A model generated the notes under the pieces. The model did no database searches, was not told the DNA's origin, and saw only the letters and a program-made list of their open reading frames with translations. The position numbers were made by a program, and so were the translations under genes. This document shows, piece by piece, positions 23,613-34,544 of a DNA stretch of 64,000 nucleotides (positions are counted from its first letter, which is position 1; every line of letters starts with the position of its first letter). The stretch is from Petrolisthes cinctipes (lineage: Eukaryota > Arthropoda > Malacostraca > Decapoda > Porcellanidae), in contig JAWQEG010000259.1 in the NCBI GenBank assembly GCA_033782935.1, positions 1,577,501 to 1,641,500 of the forward strand, in the 5' to 3' direction.

Positions 23613-24395
23613 ATGAAATCGGAAAATCTGATGAATCTCTAGATATCATTGGAACTTTGCCCATAATCCTCACCATCAACCACGAGAACAAAAAACAACA
23701 CACACAGAAACTAGAGTCTCAGCTTCAGTAATTTGTTTTTTCTTTTTTCAAATTGCTAATGCAAAGATAAAAACTCTTGTTTTAGCATTATATGAATAAT
23801 CTTATGATTTCATCACAATATGTTACCATAAAATGTGATACTTTCGTTCACAGCATCATGAGAATATCTACTTCTCTCGACTGCATTACGAATGTCAAAA
23901 TGGCTCTTAGACATAGTTTAAACTGCACTACATAAATTAAGCTTCATAACGTAAAACAAAGGTAAGCAGCTATGACAAACTCTACAAAAAATTCTTGGGT
24001 AATTTCTTGGGTTCGAAACTTGTTGGTGGGGATGGGTATCGGGTTAGTGTAACAATAACGTCCTCGTCTCATTTGGAATTCATTTGGGTTCGAGGAATGT
24101 TATTACACTGCTGCAGCCAAAGTACGAGATATATAACCCACGCGGCCCAGCTCGGTTGAATTAAATTACTGTAACTAGGTAATTAATTAAGTTAGAGTTA
24201 GCCATGGTATATTTATTACAACGGTGATACTGCTCTGAAGAAGATAATGATCACACGAAAATTTAACAAATTAAATATCCAATTATAGTAAATTGTTAAC
24301 AGATATTACTAATAAGAAATATCTGAAAAATTATTAAAATAGACTATGCCTAATCTTGTTTGTTCTAACTAATTTTATTTCCTTCTCATTCATAG

Positions 24396-24488
24396 GACTT
24401 AACAGTGAAGGAGTACCTTAGTCTGGAAGCTGACCTAACATGCCTGAAGAAGGAGTTGGAAAACTTGGAGGCGAAACGACCAGTCTAA
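24396..24488 (+). CDS. Candidate host gene, terminal exon (coiled coil)
   Basis: A strong acceptor (pyrimidine tract then TTCATAG) precedes GAC at 24396. Thirty codons follow, DLTVKEYLSLEADLTCL, KKELENLEAKRPV, then TAA at 24486-24488. The phase is 0, matching the end of exon 2. The leucine and charge pattern continues the coiled coil. No classical AATAAA is obvious just downstream. Joined to exons 1 and 2 the product is 130 residues with no membrane segment. Confidence 0.55.
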   Translation, partial: DLTVKEYLSLEADLTCLKKELENLEAKRPV

Positions 24489-24604
24489 GTGATAAATATA
24501 TTACCTATGGGATCTACAAGAAAAAGTGAACAGAACTTGGAGTCCTGTCTGATCCTGAACTACGCATAACACAACGTGGGAGAAGTATTCATCTCACACT
24601 CCCA

Positions 24605-24770
24605 AACAATGATTGATTGATAGATTGATTGATTGATTGATTGATTAATCTGGCGCAACAGCCAGAGTGATATACTGCCCAACATAATATTAAACGATTA
24701 AGAATTCAAAGTATGGTCATTTACATAATTTACAAAATACATACACATATAAGCCTCCCAAACAATGAAA
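24605..24770 (-). mobile_element. Jockey 3' end fragment with (TTGA)n tail
   Basis: On the minus strand this is the 3' UTR end seen in two other Jockey copies (ATGTTGGGC.GTATATGAC-type block, then GCGCCAG). It terminates in a tetranucleotide run, GATT on +, equal to (ATCA)n on the element strand. It is a severely 5'-truncated insertion, typical of target-primed reverse transcription. Confidence 0.75.
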
Positions 24771-25745
24771 AATAATTGAAGATATATAGATATTATGCTT
24801 GCTATTTCGTGTGATATGCTGTGTGAATCGTTGTTTATAACGAGTGGTCGTTAACCCCCAATGAAAAATATAATATGTCAATGAACCTGATTTTGAAATG
24901 GAGATTATGAACCAATATTTTGTATAATGTGCCTAATTCTTATATTTGGACGAGATTTAGCCAACCGAATCAGACAGGAGAGAGAGACCTACGTTTCGAA
25001 ACAATACACTGAACCCAGAGCGAAGATTCATAGAAGACAAACTATAACTTAAAACACAATGTCTGACATACACATGGCATATACATAGATCAATACATAA
25101 CCTCTTAATACAAAATTACAAACCACACCAGTAACCCCACATGATGGCACCATTAGCATACACAAACACACATATGTAGCCTATACGTCCATATGTTGAC
25201 AAACAATATCATAATCACACACACACCATAACAACATATATAAAGAAATCCACACAACCACTCAAACGAAAAGATACACACAAAATGTGCCTAGGACAAA
25301 ACAATAAAAAAAAGCTCAGCCTCATAACTAAATATACACACCTACCAATACATATGGATACATATATCAAGTTATCCTGATTTCATATATTCCCATTATA
25401 TAGACCCGTTACATACACAAACACAAACACTAGTGCTGGCACAGAACACATACACATGTACATTCGTCAGCAGAAATTCGTCCCATTCAGCTCGAGTGAG
25501 AGGAGCCTGCTAATCTGCTAACACACTATGAAAGTTGACAAATATGGATTAAATGCATAATACTGAAGATCATTAGCCATTTAAATCATACTTTTCAACT
25601 CTCACTCGAGCTAAATGGAACGAATTTCTGCTGCCGACTGTAAAAATGCTCATGCTTACATACAACTCCCCTACCCAGCCATACACACACACCCAAACAC
25701 AATATATATGCAAAAATCATATAGACAGTAACTCACCAAAATCAT
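24771..25745. other. A/C-rich non-coding stretch with one MITE
   Basis: Low-complexity A/C-rich DNA (25050-25460) without coding signal. The MITE at 25468-25637 is listed separately. Confidence 0.5.
25468..25637. mobile_element. Short MITE with 33 bp terminal inverted repeats
   Basis: Left arm CAGCAGAAATTCGTCCCATT plus CAGCTCGAGTGAGAG (25468-25502) is complementary, with few mismatches, to the right arm CTCTCACTCGAGCTAAATGG plus AACGAATTTCTGCTG (25600-25635). The core of about 100 bp is non-coding. Superfamily unknown. Confidence 0.75.
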
Positions 25746-26132
25746 TCAGTTACACAATTTATCCACTATTATACTATTTCTAGTGTAGACAGGCAGGAGG
25801 TTTTCTCTCAAACATATTTTATTAAAATTTATAGTATCTTTATTATTGTACAGCTTCTTGTCTGCATCTTCTCTTTTTCTCAAGATGGATTTGCCTCCTA
25901 TAGTCAGTAGTCTAAGGGTATCACCATATGCCATGTTGTAGGTAGAATATGCATTTGTATAGCCCCAGCAATCTGGTTTCCACACTAACACCCTACCCCG
26001 TTTAGGGGTGGATGCCAGCTTGGTAAACCACATGGGGTTGGTAAAAGTCGTGCCACCCAAGACGTCTAGAAGGAACCGCCGTAAAGGGGGAGCACATCTC
26101 AACCATCGCTCCACCGCCATTACCCTCTCCAT
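25746..26132 (-). CDS. Hypothetical ORF, 128 aa, unrecognised
   Basis: The minus-strand ORF begins MERVMAVERWLRCAPPL with an ATG at 26132. It contains a Trp/Tyr-rich central part (VLVWKPDCWGYTNAYSTYNM) and a lysine-rich end. Upstream on the same strand (to about 26590) another frame stays open for many codons and looks like a protein remnant (LPPTTLLSKFDIKAQSLFLK). Together they may be a frameshifted mobile-element or retrogene protein. I cannot assign a family. No splice sites are proposed. Confidence 0.25.
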   Translation of the reverse strand: MERVMAVERWLRCAPPLRRFLLDVLGGTTFTNPMWFTKLASTPKRGRVLVWKPDCWGYTNAYSTYNMAYGDTLRLLTIGGKSILRKREDADKKLYNNKDTINFNKICLRENLLPVYTRNSIIVDKLCN

Positions 26133-26767
26133 ATCAGTAGTGAAGATGTTGAATCCTGGTGGAAATGCAGGATATCAAAAAAGTCTTGGAGAGTAGTGGA
26201 TAGTCTGAGTGGTTTAGTAAAGTTGGAGTAAGGTCTGAATTGGAGTCTAGTTGAAGAGGTGAGAGGTTGAACTCTGATTGAAAAGCAGAGTTTCTATAAA
26301 TTTGATATAATGAGTGATTGGGTGAGAGTGTGTAGTAAAGTTTAAGGAAAAGACTTTGAGCTTTTATGTCAAATTTGGAAAGGAGTGTAGTTGGAGGAAG
26401 AGTTATTGAATATTCACCTTGATGAAGTATTCCAGTAATGTGTGTGAGGCTGAGGGTATCGTGGAAGAGTGGGTTTGATGAAGTGCAAGAGAAGAGGGAT
26501 GAGGATTCGAAGGAAGTGGGGGGTTACAAGGGTTTCAACCCTGTTTCCCGAAGGTTGTTAAAGCCCTGGAGGAAAGATGATGATTAGTATAGTGTGCTTG
26601 ATTGGTTGTGGTGTCTGTCGTTTTGTTTGTTTTGAGTAGGTGTTTTATGGGCGGAGGCGTATCCTGCACTGGTCATCAGGGGTGAGGGGAAAACGCCCAA
26701 ACAGGGCATATGAGTCCCTGCGACTCAGGTCCCTTTGTCCCCACAACAACTCGGGTACTTGCCTCAG

Positions 26768-28672
26768 TTTCCGTATACTCAAACGTGTCCAAACTTAGGG
26801 CAGCCACGCCGCCCTATCTGACTTAGGGAGTCCTAAGATAGGAACAGGTTAGGACATCCTATCTCATGCCCTAAGTTGGTATACTAAAAAAAATTTAGGG
26901 CGTCCTATCCTGTTCTTAAGTAGTTGGGGAGTCCTAAATCTTCCCGGGTGCCCTATGTCATTCAGCCAATGAGGGTGGCTTCTTTCAAGTGACTCGGACT
27001 GACTCCAGCCAATCAAAAGCAAGCTCAATCAGCTAACAAAAGTAAACACGAAAAAAAAAAAAACACAACGTCATGCGTATGAGTGGCATAATGTGTGTCG
27101 AAACTGTGGAGAGCAAGACGTAGTATCTACTGCGAAGTAAGTGCCACCGCCATCATGACAGACAACAGTATGACATTATTGAAAGTCATTAGCAATGTTA
27201 GAAATGACTATTTTATCATGTCTACTTGTGTCACATCACATGATTCACTGCTAAATACAATAATTATTGAGGATTAAGTAATGTAAGATAGGAGATTACC
27301 AATAGTAGGTAGATAGTGTACGGTAGGTTAGGTCTGTTTAAATATGCATATTTTTAGTCTCATTGGTGTTTTTAGTAACATTTACCTTTTTGAGTAATGG
27401 TATCCCTAATGACAATCTGGCAAAACGAAATTAAAATGTAAAATGTATAACTGACACATACAACACAGCAACAACTTTACTGTAAAAATATTAGTTGGTA
27501 TCAGTAAATGAACAATTTCCTACATGTTATCATTAACCTTATTCCTCAATGGTGACTACAAGACAAATAACCAAGCTCAATTTTACCAATAAACTAGTGT
27601 TAAAATGAATCTCCTGAATCAAACCAAACACAAAAGTTGGGCCAAATGACAGATAATGTAAAAAATTATGGGTGTTTCTGAAGAAAATTTCAACTTACTC
27701 TCAGATGTTGCACCAGTTCTAATTAAGTTTGTCAAGTGGAGTTAGGTTAGGTTAGGTCAGGGTTCTTTCCTCATGATAATTATGTAAGAAATTAATAGAA
27801 CAACCAGAAATATGATGTAAAATTAATATTTTTATTTTTGGGGGGAGAAATAACAAATCAAGACTGAGCTAGGCCAGAAAGAACTTGTAGTTTCAAATAA
27901 GGAGACTGAGAGGAAGCAAGAAGGAGAGGAGGGACAGTTAAAGAATTCAAAGGGAGTGGGTTAGATTGGAAGGGGTGCCAGACTACCTTAAATGGTCGTT
28001 GGTTAGGTCTGAAGGGGTGCCAGCACCCCTTAAGTACTGTCCATATCACCGCAGACAATACTTCTCCTTCAGGGTCCAAATTGAAGAGCAATTGCTTAAA
28101 CCAATGCCTGAGAATATAATTTATTATGCTAAATCCTTGAACTGTTCTGACTATTTCTCATGCAACACATAAGTCTCCTAATTAACTGTTCTTACACTAC
28201 ATACTCAATATTACTCGAGTATGTGTGAGAATGGCACTAAATTTTATTGTGTGACGAGCGATATATTATGTCATGGTCCTATTTCTCGGAAAAGTTTATT
28301 ATTTCATTCTGAGGAAAGCTATACTATCTTCGTTGGTGATCATCACTGACATTGGAGTGTTTCTCAGTAGTCTCTCCAACAAGAACAAAGTGGTGCTCTT
28401 TGGTAATACAGCCAAAATGCATAGAGTCCTTCTTATTCATTTTGGTACAGCCGAGTTGATTTATCATGTTTTCTACGGTGTTCGGTGTCATAACTCCACT
28501 TAGGGCTGCCTGGGGGTTTTACTAAATCCAAGCGCCCTAACTTAGGACAAGATGGCTGCCAAAGGTTTCGAGTATGCTGTCGTAAGTATTTTGAGTATAC
28601 CGTCATAAGCGCACTGGGGATGTTAGGGCTCCCTAGCCGAAATAGGATGTCCTAAGTTGTTTTGAGTATCCG
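26768..28672. mobile_element. Possible non-autonomous DNA transposon, about 1.9 kb
   Basis: The left end GTATACTCAAA, followed by CTTAGGGCAGCC, and the reverse complement of the right end GGATACTCAAA, followed by CTTAGGACATCC, are similar. Several more copies of CCTAAGTTAGG-like and ACTCAAA motifs occur just inside both ends. No transposase is visible between them. Short Jockey-unrelated sequence at 27920-28060 resembles the piggyBac-like repeat near 63130-63200. The superfamily is unknown and target duplication is unclear. Confidence 0.35.
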
Positions 28673-29049
28673 GCCCGAGATCTCCTTTTCAGTGACACGT
28701 CGAACCGACGTACTTTGTCTGTCCCTCGGCTGTGCGCCGCAGGTACTGATAAAAATTCCCAAGACGGTCACTACCAACCGGGGCCCTAGAGAGAGCTCTG
28801 CCAGGTACTGTACATACCTTCTCGCTGGAGTCATAGCGTGTGTGTGTTTGTGAGGTGTATTGTCCCTACAGTGTTGGTTTACCGCAGAGGCGCACATCCC
28901 CTCATGAAGCTGGCTGTCCTTCCGATGTCATCCATGAGGAAGCACACTTGAGTTGCTCCTGTGGTGACTTGGTCTTCACCGGTACAGTTTCTTAGTATCC
29001 TCGCCATAACGTTGGTTAATGTATGCAAAGATCTGGTCACACAGTCTTG
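28673..29049. other. No feature recognised
   Basis: About 370 bp of mixed-composition DNA without a supported gene, RNA or repeat. Confidence 0.5.
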
Positions 29050-30300
29050 TTTCTAACTTAATTATGAAGAGAAGGGAGAGGACCAAAGAAAAGAACTTCA
29101 TCTTGCTTTATTCAGAATGTTTCGGATATTTAAATCCATCATCAGCTGCTGTGAAAGAACACACAATATAAGGAAAACTTTACATGACATAGCAAAGGGA
29201 TTAATTATTTATGTGTAGGTGTACAGGAAGGGGACTGGAAAAAAATAGTAATCAACATAAATTTAGAGGAAAGGCACTGTTTCGATCGTTGAGTTCAGGT
29301 TTTTGTTTTAAAATAAAAAGTTACACTAAAACACGAAGATTGATTTAGTTTTTACAATGGCCTAAAATGGAATAATGATCTAAGTTAATATTTACCAAAC
29401 AAGGGTGGTCCCTGATGTTACTCTGGGTAGGGATGTTCAAAACTTTAGTCCCGGTCGTAGCTCGCCAGAGGGGGACTAAGTCATCACAATGGCTGCTGCC
29501 AGCAATGTTCAAAACATTTTGGGCGCCATGTTGTGACGTCAGAGGGACTAACTCTGGTCGTAAAGCCGCTGAATTTTATACCCACTACCGCGTAGGAGTA
29601 GACAAAGGGAGACCAGTACGACAGCTCCTGCCTGCATGTTCACACACTCTGACTGACAAGTTACGAATGGTTGAGCCAAGTGCCAATGTAAAGACAAGTG
29701 AGGATCGTATGCAGTCAGGAAACCTGTCCTTGTATTGGAAAAAAAAAATTCCAATACTAAATTTATTGACTAAAATAATGTTAAAATGAGTCGAGCTAAG
29801 ATATCCCTTCAAGAGAGTGACCAATTCTTTTTTTAACTTTTCCGAGTGATGGTCAAATTAAGGAAAGCTGAAGTATAGTGAATTGACTAATGAGTCAACT
29901 GGCTGTGAAGCAGGTGTATACTTGGAATACAGAAATTTATTAATAACTTTGTCGACTAGGTGGGTCGGAAAACCTTTATGAAAAAAGAATTTCTTTGGGA
30001 AGGTCATTTCTGAGTGAAAGGAACGGAAACTTGAAGAGATATTGTACGTTCTATTTACCAGAGTCTTGACACAATTAAGTTTAAAAACAAATGTACAATG
30101 GCTATGAAAGCTAATGCCCAGACCAAAGAAGGTAGGTGCATGTTCTTTTTTAGGAAATAAAAGGAAAATATCATATACGTATCTTTTATAAAAAAAAACT
30201 AGAGCAAATTCAGGGGGACACTATCGTAGCCAGAAGGTTTCATGGTGGACCCTAAAAATATTAGCAAACGTTGGGGGCTAGAGGCAAACCCATCCCTAGA
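29050..30300 (-). mobile_element. Penelope-like element remnant
   Basis: Minus-strand translation in shifting frames shows Penelope RT-type segments, such as KLNCVKTLVNRTYNISSS-like text around 30010-30100 and FFHKGFPTHLVDKVINKFLY around 29930-29990. At 29585-29824 the end reads FSIGIFFFQYKDRFPD followed by GSTIRNLSVRVCEHAGRS, the signature of the C-terminal GIY-YIG endonuclease region (..GST.R.L..RV.EH.G.S). Frameshifts and stops are frequent. The downstream region near 29117-29145 has a CTGATGA...GAAA motif. Confidence 0.65.
29585..29824 (-). pseudogene. Penelope C-terminal (GIY-YIG region) fragment
   Basis: Seventy-nine open codons contain YKDRFPDCIRSSLV, then GSTIRNLSVRV.EHAGRS and RTGLPLSTP. 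Penelope proteins join an RT to a GIY-YIG nuclease; this piece covers the linker and the GST-R-EH part of the nuclease. The GIY and YIG strands themselves are degenerate here, so nuclease activity is not expected. Confidence 0.6.
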
Positions 30301-30306
30301 CCGTCT

Positions 30307-30309
30307 TTA

Positions 30310-30371
<62 letters not shown>
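30307..30371. repeat. (TA)n repeat at the 3' end of the I-like LINE
   Basis: About 30 TA units directly follow, on the minus strand, the 3' UTR of the RNase H LINE. A matching, longer (TA)n run ends the inverted fragment at 32178-32268. Confidence 0.95.
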
Positions 30372-30373
<2 letters not shown>

Positions 30374-30540
30374 AATAAATCACTTGGTGGCACGTGATCC
30401 AGGAATATGCGTAAATCCACAAGGAAGGAAAAATAAACACGGAGTCCCAAGCGCTTTCGTGTATTCACATCTTCAGGGGAAATACAGAATGTAGAAGAAT
30501 GGTTGCCGAGAGACACCTTATATACCGATACACTTAATAA

Positions 30541-31941
30541 CTAACTGGCAACCTGAAGGTGTTGCCACTGTGAGTTCAAAGCAAAATACACCCATATAAT
30601 ATTCTTATCATCTGCTAGTAAATTGTTGATGGTGAAAGCTATTTTTTTAATTTGGAAATATCGTTTAATTTTGAATCTTTGATTTGTGTATTTATTACAG
30701 TAAATTAGCAGATGGGCTATGGACATTGTAGCATTACATGAAGTGCATTGAGGGGGAAAATCTCGGTTTATGTAGGCCTCTAGGTGAGTTACCCAAGTGG
30801 CATTGACCCGAAGACGAGCCAACACCACTTCGTCCCTGCAGCTACGCCATGATGACGTAGCCCAGGGTTCAATAACTGTTTTGACTTTATTCCTGATGTC
30901 TAATCTGGTCCATTGCCTTTGCCACAGGAGATGAATTCGAGACTTAATGAGGGAAACAAAACACCTGAGATCCGTACGGACTATGCTAAGGTCCAGATCA
31001 ACAGTTGACCCGGCTAGTATATCAGCCTGTTCATTGCCATAGATATCATAATGTGAAGGTACCCATATTAGCTTGATTGATTTATTGGCACAAAACAGCT
31101 TACTAATGATATTACCCTGTATTTCGTTGTTAGTTGTATTTAAGGATTTAATAGCTTGAAATGAACTTAATGAATCAGTAAAAATAACTATCCTATCGTG
31201 GGTCGTCGATAGGGCAAAATCCAAAGCTTTATTAATAGCAAAAAGTTCAGCAAGAAAAATAGATGTATGAATCGGCAGTCTGAATCTTAACTGACATTCA
31301 GTCGACCATACACCTGCACCCACACATTCATCCGTCTTGGAACCGTCGGTATACAGATGGAAATATGAAAGATGTTGAACAATTATCTCACGGAACCTCT
31401 GGTGTACCTCCACCTCCGGCACCCGGGATTTAACCCCTCGTAGCCAGGAATCCACAATAGTGAAGGGGGGTGTTACCCAGGGTGCAATATTTACTAAAAC
31501 CAGGGAATCGATTGTTGATAATTCTATACCGACACACTCTACGAGGTCGTGGAGTCTTGCTCTGAGGGACCTCACGCCAGTGCCCTCCGGGGCCGTGCGA
31601 CGCCCAGGCGGATAACTCGGCCCTTCCGGGGGCCTATCGCCATGGCCCCCCGGCTGCAAATGCCTCACCAAGGCATTACCGGGAGGATGACTCGGCTCCC
31701 CGGGTACCTGAACTTGGGGCCTGGTCCCCATTGGCCTCACGCCAGTGCCCCCTGGGGTGCAGGGGTTCCCGGACGGACGACTCGGACCCTCTGCCAGGGG
31801 CCTAGCGCCATGGCCCCCCGGGTGCTGTTGCCGTAGCAAGGCATTCCCGGGAAGATGACTCGGCGCCCTGGATTTCTTAGCACAGTATACTAACAGTTGT
31901 TGATCTCGTCTCAATCGGAGGGGAGGCACTTGTGACTCCAC
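30541..31941 (-). CDS. I-clade LINE RT thumb-RNase H polyprotein fragment, 466 aa
   Basis: The reading frame is open but truncated at its 5' end. About residues 5-30 (VPPLRLRRDQQLLVYCA) match the RT thumb. About 30-125 are Gly/Pro/Arg-rich repeats. RNase H starts near 195 with YTDGSK, then LAELFAINKAL, IVIFTDSLSS and WVPSHYDIYGNEQAD, giving the D-E-D-D active set. The end holds a Cys/His motif (CTSCN...HLLIYC). RNase H would remove the RNA template after reverse transcription. RT itself is missing, so it is not autonomous. The apparent start codon is only the first Met in a truncated frame. Confidence 0.75.
   Translation of the reverse strand: MESQVPPLRLRRDQQLLVYCAKKSRAPSHLPGNALLRQQHPGGHGARPLAEGPSRPSGNPCTPGGTGVRPMGTRPQVQVPGEPSHPPGNALVRHLQPGGHGDRPPEGPSYPPGRRTAPEGTGVRSLRARLHDLVECVGIELSTIDSLVLVNIAPWVTPPFTIVDSWLRGVKSRVPEVEVHQRFREIIVQHLSYFHLYTDGSKTDECVGAGVWSTECQLRFRLPIHTSIFLAELFAINKALDFALSTTHDRIVIFTDSLSSFQAIKSLNTTNNEIQGNIISKLFCANKSIKLIWVPSHYDIYGNEQADILAGSTVDLDLSIVRTDLRCFVSLIKSRIHLLWQRQWTRLDIRNKVKTVIEPWATSSWRSCRDEVVLARLRVNATWVTHLEAYINRDFPPQCTSCNATMSIAHLLIYCNKYTNQRFKIKRYFQIKKIAFTINNLLADDKNIIWVYFALNSQWQHLQVAS
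31560..31870. repeat. GC-rich coding minisatellite in the I-like LINE
   Basis: Two units of about 165 bp, each built of two related half-units, repeat CCTCACGCCAGTGCCC and TCGCCATGGCCCCCCGG with AAGGCATTACCGGGAGGATG. They keep the minus-strand frame open, adding Gly/Pro/Arg-rich repeats between RT thumb and RNase H. Confidence 0.8.
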
Positions 31942-31984
31942 CTCTAGACGCTCGATTTGAGAGAAGAATAGTTGCCGAGAGACA

Positions 31985-32271
<287 letters not shown>

Positions 32272-32731
32272 GTTTATGGAAGTAGTTTTCTATGTATCTA
32301 AGAATGAAACATTCATAAAGCTCATATAAAAAAATAGTTTTAAGTTTTCATTACTTTCATTTGTGTAACAAGGTTTGGGTTTCATAAACATAGACTATAA
32401 TTCAGAATTGCGGCCAACAGAAAAAATAACTCTTCATGTGACGAAAATAATTATGGATGAAACTGATCATTGCCGGTCATATTGAGAAACCTCTTTTTGG
32501 TTGAACGCCAATTACTTTGTTTGCATTAGAAATTATATTATCTATTCTCCTCTAATTTGTTCTCTTTTTTTTTTTTTACTCATATCATATTATTAAGAAA
32601 CTATGTTAAAAAACTAAGACAGCGTAATGTTACTTCAGTGTTAATATTCGGGTTTTAAAAGTAACTTTGGACAACTGTAACACATTAAAATACACTTAAT
32701 GTGTTCTTAAGGATATGATGCCAATGTATGG

Positions 32732-32884
32732 TTAGCCACAAATTGTCAGCTCGAACAGGTAGGAGACGGCAGCAAAGAGAAGTCCTAAAGAACAGATTAT
32801 GAATGCTCCTTGTAGGTGGTCTAGTTTCAGTGGTGTGATTCCGTCGTCTTCCTCATTTGTAAGTTTATCCTCGGAGCCATACTC
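32732..32884 (-). CDS. Ionotropic receptor (IR/iGluR family), terminal exon
   Basis: On the minus strand an acceptor (TTCTCAACAG) precedes 51 codons ending in TAA (32732-32734). The exon reads EYGSEDKLTNEEDDG, then ITPLKLDHLQGAF, then a hydrophobic segment IICSLGLLFAAVSYLFEL. LxLxHLQGAF followed by a transmembrane helix and a short tail is the hallmark of the M4 region of arthropod ionotropic receptors, ligand-gated cation channels of chemosensory neurons. The exon is phase 0, matching the upstream exon at 35948-36097. Upstream exons with the pore and most of the ligand-binding domain are not seen in this window. Which IR it is cannot be told. Confidence 0.85.
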   Translation of the reverse strand, partial: EYGSEDKLTNEEDDGITPLKLDHLQGAFIICSLGLLFAAVSYLFELTICG

Positions 32885-33382
32885 CTGTTGAGAATGTGAA
32901 GTTATAAGAGTTTATTGATAGTATATCATTAAATTTATGCATTTCCTGTCAGCAATGAAATTACACCAGGTATGAGTATAATAATGCTAAACTTAATTAG
33001 AATCAGTTTAGATAACTACTCCCTGCTACTATATGTCACACTACTTAACGAGAACACCCACATTATCTTTATATGTATATATATTTTATAAATATCCATT
33101 TCTTTTGAATATCAATTTCTCTAAATATCCATTCACATATATGTGGATCATAGATGATCTGGATTATTAAGTGTCTAACATACTGTCATTTTCTGATTAT
33201 GAGGTGCATGATCTTTTTATCAATCTTCAATTTTCCTATAGATTTTTTTTAGTACTGTTTTCAATCAACCTCAAATCAATCCAAGCTTACGTATACTACT
33301 AATGAAGTAAATTATGCATTGCACAATGTACTGTACAGTACAGTGCCGGATTAATTTTCTGTCCGGCAGCTAACTCCAGTGA

Positions 33383-33533
33383 GCCAGCCTTCTGAACCAT
33401 TTCAGGATCGGACAACGAAGAACCAAATGAAAATTTGGCTTATGAACAACAAATGGGCATCGGAATGATAAGGAAATCCGAAAAGTAATCTGGTGCTTCG
33501 TTGTCCGAGCCTGAAGTAGTTTAGAAGGCTGGC
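33383..33533. mobile_element. MITE of about 150 bp in the IR intron
   Basis: Left arm GCCAGCCTTCTGAACCATTT plus CAGGATCGGACAACGAAG (33383-33421) pairs with right arm CTTCGTTGTCCGAGCCTGAA plus GTAGTTTAGAAGGCTGGC (33496-33533). The core is short and non-coding. Superfamily unknown. Confidence 0.75.
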
Positions 33534-33907
33534 GCCCTGTAACTGGTTGCTGAACAGAACATAAGTACAGTTATGTATGTACAGTACTTGCCTAAAGGTC
33601 CTTCTTTACCCCCTGATTTGTATCTGGCGTAGATGTGGCAGCATAATAATATTCGAATTACACTTATAAATGGGACTAATCTCCCTGCTGAATCATCCTG
33701 TACAGTGTACACAGTCTCGCTCCAACACTGCAGGAGTGTGGACGTTCTCATGGCGCTCTGCCTGAATTCTTGTTTCTGTTGTTTTTGCGCTCTTGTTTGT
33801 GTGTTGATGTTTGTGCTATTTGTGTGTTGTTGTTTCTGTGGTGTTGTTTCTGTGGTGTTGCTGGTGTTATTTGTCTGTTGTGGTTCTATGTATTGTTTTG
33901 TTGTGAT

Positions 33908-34240
33908 TGTCTGTGTGTGTGTGTGTGTGTGTGTGTCCTTGGCTAATTGAGTGTTTAGTTCTTCGTGTTGTTGTTTGCTTCCCATCGGGGCATTGCCTGG
34001 CCTGATGGAGAGCGCGGATTCTGCTTGGAGGCCGACTTGGCAATGTCGGAGGAAGACGAGTCTCCAATTGAGGATCACTGGCCTGAGCTGCCTTCTCGTA
34101 ACCCACCCCCTCTCCTCGGTCACTCCGCAGCTCAGGTTGCAGCCTTCCACCTCCTCAACCTCTACCAAGCGACCCGTTGATATCTCATCATAATAATAAT
34201 AATAATAATAATAATAAGAAGAAGAAGAAGAAGAATCTTT
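33908..34240. repeat. Microsatellites (GT)n, (AAT)n, (GAA)n around a short ORF
   Basis: (GT)n at 33908-33939, (AAT)n at 34187-34214 and (GAA)n at 34215-34235. Between them a short plus-strand frame from ATG 34043 reads MSEEDESPIEDHWPEL and ends before the (AAT)n run. It could be a retroposon 3' end with a microsatellite tail. No family is recognised. Confidence 0.6.
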
Positions 34241-34302
34241 ATAAGCAGCGAGTTTTTTATGGAAGAAAAAAGTTGAAGATTCGATATTTTTTCGAGCATG
34301 TA

Positions 34303-34466
34303 CTATTGCGGACAAAAGTTTCTTTCTACTCCGGGTGATAAGTCCTCACGATTGCTGCCCCCTTTCTGGCTGGCAGGTTGATGTTGGCTCGTGAACTACA
34401 CCACCACATAAACCAGCAACCGAACAGTTGACTGACTCGGATTCGGATAGGAAGTAATTTATCCCT

Positions 34467-34544
<78 letters not shown>

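Larger units (their letters stand above)
30372..31960 (-). mobile_element. I-like LINE, 3' half with RNase H
   Basis: This 5'-truncated non-LTR element on the minus strand carries the end of the RT thumb, an inserted GC-rich minisatellite, a linker, an RNase H domain and a stop at 30541-30543. A 3' UTR of about 170 bp follows, containing a CTGAAGA...GAAA motif and then (TA)n. A second piece of the same 3' end follows in direct orientation at about 31965-32060, and an inverted piece lies at 32100-32180. Confidence 0.75.

Noticed and set aside
27741..27760. (TTAGG)3, the arthropod telomere unit
   Set aside because: Only three units and isolated in unique sequence; no telomeric array.
33521..34315. 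264-codon minus-strand frame with poly-Tyr and His/Thr repeats
   Set aside because: It is made of translated microsatellites, (ATT)n and (CA)n, and lies in the IR intron.
34326..34544. Arg-Glu repeat frame
   Set aside because: Translation of the (CT)n/(GA)n tract in the inverted-repeat arm.
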